9,995 bases of DNA from Hyphomicrobiales bacterium. Its GTDB lineage: Bacteria; Pseudomonadota; Alphaproteobacteria; Rhizobiales; Xanthobacteraceae. Below the pieces are notes generated by a model, which saw nothing but the letters and a program-made list of their open reading frames with translations, was not told where the DNA came from and did no database searches. Both the position numbers and the translations under genes were made by a program. Where the stretch lies: positions 18,147 to 28,141 of the forward strand of contig PKXB01000177.1 of NCBI GenBank assembly GCA_003133345.1. Direction: 5' to 3'. Below, in pieces: positions 7,402 to 9,995 of the stretch; the stretch's first letter is position 1; each line of letters opens with the position of its first letter.

Positions 7402-8598
7402 CTACCGCGCGCCTGGCAACGATACGGGCTGCGCCCAGAACGGCTGCCTCGGATCGAAGCGAAAAATCAAAGTGGCTGTGACGAGGTGGTCGGTAAAACT
7501 CTTCGTCGGGTCATTAGAATTATTCCAAAGGTATTTATAATCGAAGCGAAGGTCCGTTTGATAGGACAGAAGGTGCGGGAATAACAAAGTCACGCCGGGG
7601 ACCAGGAAGTTGTCGGCCCGCTTGTCGCCGGTCGGCGTAACGTCATCGCGGTAAGCGCGCCTGCTGTACAATAGGCTGGCGCCGGCGATTAGCCAGTCGG
7701 TAATTCTTCTATAGCCTTCAATTTTGGAGCCAGCCTCGACATATGCGCCGGGTGCCAGTTCAGTGAGGGCTGGCGAAATGGCCGATCCGGCTAGGTCGCT
7801 ATAAAGGACCCAGGGCGACAAGATGACGACACCGCTGTTCCCAAGCGCATTGGGAAAGGCAAAACGCGCGCGCGCCTCCGTATAGAAACCGTCGGCCGAG
7901 GGAAAGAAGTCGTTATACGAGCGGTAAGCAGCCTTCAATTGCAGCGATTGATAGAGGCCTTGCGATGCGCCTTCGAAAGTCGTGCTGACCGCGCCTTCGC
8001 CGTAATAAAAATGTTGGTCATAGTATGTGGCCGCGCCACCGACCGCGGGCACCATTGACACGCCGGAAAATAAATCGAGCACCGGCCCGGTATAAAGGCC
8101 GGCATAGCCATAACCCAGATCGCCGCTTTGACTGTAGATCTGCCCGGCGACAGCGCCTGTCGTACGCCAACGAAGGCCGTTGATGGCACGTTCGTCGCGT
8201 AGCGAAGCGGATGCCAAACCTTCAACCTCAGTCCGCCGCGGACCAAGATAGTAACGCGGATTGGATTCGACCGTCGAGCCTAGCTCAACCGTCACCTGAC
8301 TGTAGTCCGGCTGCAGCTTGCGGCGAACACGCTGCAACCCCGCTTGTGCCTCCGCATTGCTGGGATCGTTGACCGTGACACGCTCATAGGCCGAAAGCGC
8401 CCACCTGAGGACACCGGCGGCCTCAGCCGCACGCGCAAAATTTAAATTAAGTTGGCTATCTTCGGGATGTTTCAAAACTTGTGAATAAAGCGAATCAAGC
8501 TGATTGGATGCCCGCGCCGGCGAAACAATCAAAAGCGCCAATAAAAATACTGACGCCGCAAGTGATGGAACTAAATGGCACCAACCAGGAACGCGCAT
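7402..8598 (-). CDS. Exported protein with TPR-like N-terminus and probable outer-membrane beta-barrel
   Basis: A 398-residue protein I cannot assign to a named family. It starts with a signal peptide (hydrophobic core LAASVFLLALLIV, probable cut after SPARA near residue 30). Residues about 33-95 look like one or two tetratricopeptide-type helical hairpins: LNLNFARAAEAAGVLRWALS, then AYERVTVNDPSNAEAQAGL, a pattern usual in TPRs. From about residue 100 to the end it alternates polar and hydrophobic residues and is rich in Tyr, Gly and Phe, as in beta-barrel strands. The last residues, LVTATLIFRFDPRQPFW, resemble a terminal strand followed by a short tail. The layout (signal, TPR, barrel) recalls Slam/DUF560-type proteins, but it is shorter and I see no diagnostic Slam motif. 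Start: ATG at 8598; a GTG directly before it is an alternative. It is divergent from the FecR-domain gene, which suggests a shared role. Sampled GC is lower than in the LPS genes. Confidence 0.8.
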   Translation of the reverse strand: MRVPGWCHLVPSLAASVFLLALLIVSPARASNQLDSLYSQVLKHPEDSQLNLNFARAAEAAGVLRWALSAYERVTVNDPSNAEAQAGLQRVRRKLQPDYSQVTVELGSTVESNPRYYLGPRRTEVEGLASASLRDERAINGLRWRTTGAVAGQIYSQSGDLGYGYAGLYTGPVLDLFSGVSMVPAVGGAATYYDQHFYYGEGAVSTTFEGASQGLYQSLQLKAAYRSYNDFFPSADGFYTEARARFAFPNALGNSGVVILSPWVLYSDLAGSAISPALTELAPGAYVEAGSKIEGYRRITDWLIAGASLLYSRRAYRDDVTPTGDKRADNFLVPGVTLLFPHLLSYQTDLRFDYKYLWNNSNDPTKSFTDHLVTATLIFRFDPRQPFWAQPVSLPGAR

Positions 8599-8665
8599 CA
8601 CACCAAATTCCCACGTCGATCAGGATTTCAATCCATCCAAAACCGGCTACCAGCCGCAAGATTCT

Positions 8666-8679
8666 ATATGCTAGCATAT
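8666..8679. promoter_or_regulatory. Perfect 14-bp palindrome, candidate operator between the divergent TPR/barrel and FecR genes
   Basis: ATATGCTAGCATAT reads identically on both strands. It lies in the 106-bp divergent intergenic region, 26 bases before the preferred FecR-gene ATG. It overlaps TATGAT (8677-8682), a good -10 match for + strand transcription, though no convincing -35 box is visible. A dimeric regulator bound here could block or control both promoters. Its role is inferred; the palindrome itself is seen directly. Confidence 0.4.
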
Positions 8680-8704
8680 GATAGCAGAACCGAGTGGTCA
8701 CGCC

Positions 8705-9490
8705 ATGAGCAACGTCATACGCCCTTTATTGTTCTTGAGCGCAATTGTGGCAATTGTCGCGGTCGCGGCGACCAACGCCGTGGCCGATAAAATCGGCGTT
8801 GCTGCGGCGGTCGTCAATCAAGTGCAGGGCGTGTCTGGCGGCAACAGCCGTCCGCTATCCGTTGGAAGCGATGTCTTCGTGCACGAACACATTCGTACGA
8901 GCGACGCCAGCACCGCGCAGCTTTTGTTCCTCGATAAGACAAGCGTCAGCATCGGACCGCGTGCGGATTTGGTGCTTGACAGTTTCGTCTACAATCCCAA
9001 CCGGGGCACCGGTCGCGTGGTACTCAATGCTGTGCAGGGTGCATTCCGCTTCATCACCGGATCACAGAATCCGAGGGACTATACGATCAGGACACCGGTC
9101 GCAGCGATTGGAATTCGAGGGACTATTCTCGACTTTCTCATTACGGGAAACGCTGCTACGGGCTACAAACTCACCGTTCGTCTCGTCGAATGCTGTGCCG
9201 TCATGACTCTGCCATCGGGGCAAGTGCTCAATCTCACGATTCCAGGCACTGCGTTTGTTGTGACGAGCGACGGCGGCGTGACGGGGCCGATACAGTGGGA
9301 CGGAACCATCATCAATGCGGCAGGCGGCTTGCAGTTTCCGCTATTTGGCTGGTACTTCGAAGGCGAGCCGGGTCCAGACGGGCTACCTTCGTTTCACACC
9401 GGCGATATCGATCAGCTTAACGCGGTGATCGCGGGACAACTCAAAACCATTCTATCTGTTACTATTACCGATAGTAATATCAGACATTAG
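8705..9490 (+). CDS. Exported FecR-domain protein
   Basis: A 261-residue protein. A signal peptide (hydrophobic core FLSAIVAIVAVAAT, probable cut after NAVA near residue 27) is followed by a FecR domain at about residues 50-145: LSVGSDVFVHEHIRTSDAST, FLDKTSVSIGPRADLVLDSF, and the signature RTPVAAIGIRGTILDF (129-144). About 115 residues follow with a vicinal Cys pair (163-164), GPIQWDGTI (194-202) and no membrane helix. Classical FecR is an inner-membrane anti-sigma regulator with a cytoplasmic N-terminus. This protein instead looks wholly periplasmic or surface-exposed, like the many signal-peptide FecR-domain proteins of unknown role. There is no FecI-type sigma factor or TonB receptor beside it. 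The ATG at 8705 is preferred because GAGTGG lies upstream and the signal peptide begins well there. An ATG at 8678 lies inside the palindrome and has no ribosome-binding site. It is divergent from the TPR/barrel gene and converges on the waaF-like gene. Confidence 0.85.
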   Translation: MSNVIRPLLFLSAIVAIVAVAATNAVADKIGVAAAVVNQVQGVSGGNSRPLSVGSDVFVHEHIRTSDASTAQLLFLDKTSVSIGPRADLVLDSFVYNPNRGTGRVVLNAVQGAFRFITGSQNPRDYTIRTPVAAIGIRGTILDFLITGNAATGYKLTVRLVECCAVMTLPSGQVLNLTIPGTAFVVTSDGGVTGPIQWDGTIINAAGGLQFPLFGWYFEGEPGPDGLPSFHTGDIDQLNAVIAGQLKTILSVTITDSNIRH

Positions 9491-9492
9491 TT

Positions 9493-9512
9493 GCGGCCAT
9501 TGTGAAGGCCGC
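9493..9512. terminator. GC-rich hairpin between convergent FecR and waaF-like genes, possible bidirectional terminator
   Basis: GCGGCC (9493-9498) and GGCCGC (9507-9512) form a perfect 6-bp all-GC stem around an 8-base loop. It sits in the 25-base gap between the two convergent stop codons, the expected place for a shared terminator. Neither strand has a T-run after it, so it is not a canonical intrinsic terminator. Confidence 0.4.
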
Positions 9513-9515
9513 GCC

Positions 9516-9995
9516 CTAGTGGCCTTTCCGCAGCACTTCACGCACGCTCGCCAGCACGGTCTCGACCGCGACATCGGCGGTGCCTCGATGGCTCACCGCA
9601 TCGTTGCCCTCGCTGCGTGCGCGCTTGGCCGCCGCTTCGTCGCCGGGCGGCTCAAGGATGGCGGCGATTGGATTGAGCGGCTTCCAGTGCCACGGGCTGG
9701 TCGGGCCGAAAATCGCGATTGTGGGCGTGCCGATCGCCGCCGATACATGCATCAGTCCAGAATCGTTGGTGACGGCGGCGTCGGCGGCGGCGAGCGCCAG
9801 GATCGCGTTGCGCAGATCGGTGCCGGTGAGATCACGCACGCGGTGTCTTGCGGTTTCGGCGATCCGCTTCGCCAGCGGCGTCTCGTTCGGTCCGCCCAAG
9901 ACCCAGACCGATGCACCGTCATTGGTGAGCGCGCGCGCCAATGTGCCGTAGTGGCCGGCCGGCCAAGCCTTGCCGGCGCCGACCGCGCCGGGCGA
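9516..9995 (-). CDS. waaF: GT9 heptosyltransferase, probably LPS heptosyltransferase II, C-terminal part only
   Basis: The frame is open from the window's right edge to a TAG at 9516-9518, giving the last 159 residues of a protein of probably about 340. The visible part is the donor-binding half of a GT9 fold. It opens with SPGAVGAGKAWPAGHYGTLA, matching the PGA...K-x-W-P loop of WaaF. It then has VWVLGGPNE, and VTNDSGLMHVSAAIGTP followed by IAIFGPTSPWHWKPL, which is closer to WaaF than to WaaC. The enzyme would add the second heptose of the inner core in the cytoplasm. Oddly, the tail after the donor motif has no cysteine, whereas many WaaF proteins have a Cys/His-rich stretch there. Another GT9 transferase is therefore possible. 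It converges on the FecR gene 25 bp away. Confidence 0.82.
   Translation of the reverse strand, partial: SPGAVGAGKAWPAGHYGTLARALTNDGASVWVLGGPNETPLAKRIAETARHRVRDLTGTDLRNAILALAAADAAVTNDSGLMHVSAAIGTPTIAIFGPTSPWHWKPLNPIAAILEPPGDEAAAKRARSEGNDAVSHRGTADVAVETVLASVREVLRKGH

Overview
The window looks like a stretch of an alphaproteobacterial chromosome. It is GC-rich, every intact gene has the codon bias of such genomes, and the gene content is lipopolysaccharide (LPS) and cell-envelope biosynthesis. The Hyphomicrobiales (Bradyrhizobium/Xanthobacteraceae-like) are my best guess, but this rests on general resemblance, not on a marker gene.

Layout. (1) Positions 1-944, + strand: the C-terminal part of a GT87/DUF2029-type polytopic membrane glycosyltransferase, broken by an in-frame TAG (61-63) and a -1 frameshift near 532-536, so it reads as a pseudogene. 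(2) Positions 958-2130, - strand: a GT2 (dolichol-phosphate-mannosyltransferase-like) domain fused to a C-terminal GtrA membrane domain. (3) Positions 2245-4059, - strand: an MsbA-like fused ABC exporter. (4) Positions 4196-5194, - strand: UDP-glucose 4-epimerase GalE. Genes 2-4 run in the same direction with gaps of about 115-135 bp. (5) Positions 5325-6272, + strand: LPS heptosyltransferase I (WaaC), divergent from galE across a 130-bp region with a tandem repeat. (6) Positions 6290-7294, - strand: arabinose-5-phosphate isomerase KdsD, convergent with waaC. (7) Positions 7402-8598, - strand: an exported protein with a TPR-like N-terminus and a probable outer-membrane beta-barrel. (8) Positions 8705-9490, + strand: an exported FecR-domain protein, divergent from gene 7 across a short AT-rich region that holds a perfect 14-bp palindrome. 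(9) Position 9516 to the window end, - strand: the C-terminal part of a second GT9 heptosyltransferase, probably WaaF.

How it fits together. KdsD supplies arabinose 5-phosphate for Kdo. WaaC and the WaaF-like enzyme add heptoses to the Kdo-lipid A core. GalE supplies UDP-galactose. The GT2-GtrA protein and the decayed GT87 would use polyprenyl-phosphate-linked sugars for periplasmic glycosylation. The MsbA-like exporter could flip the lipid-linked product. The TPR/beta-barrel and FecR-domain pair is the least explained part. It sits inside the LPS block, has visibly lower GC than its neighbours, and has no sigma factor or TonB receptor beside it. It is the best candidate here for an uncharacterised envelope system.

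No rRNA, tRNA, CRISPR array, insertion sequence or integrase was seen. No gene-free stretch exceeds 300 bases.
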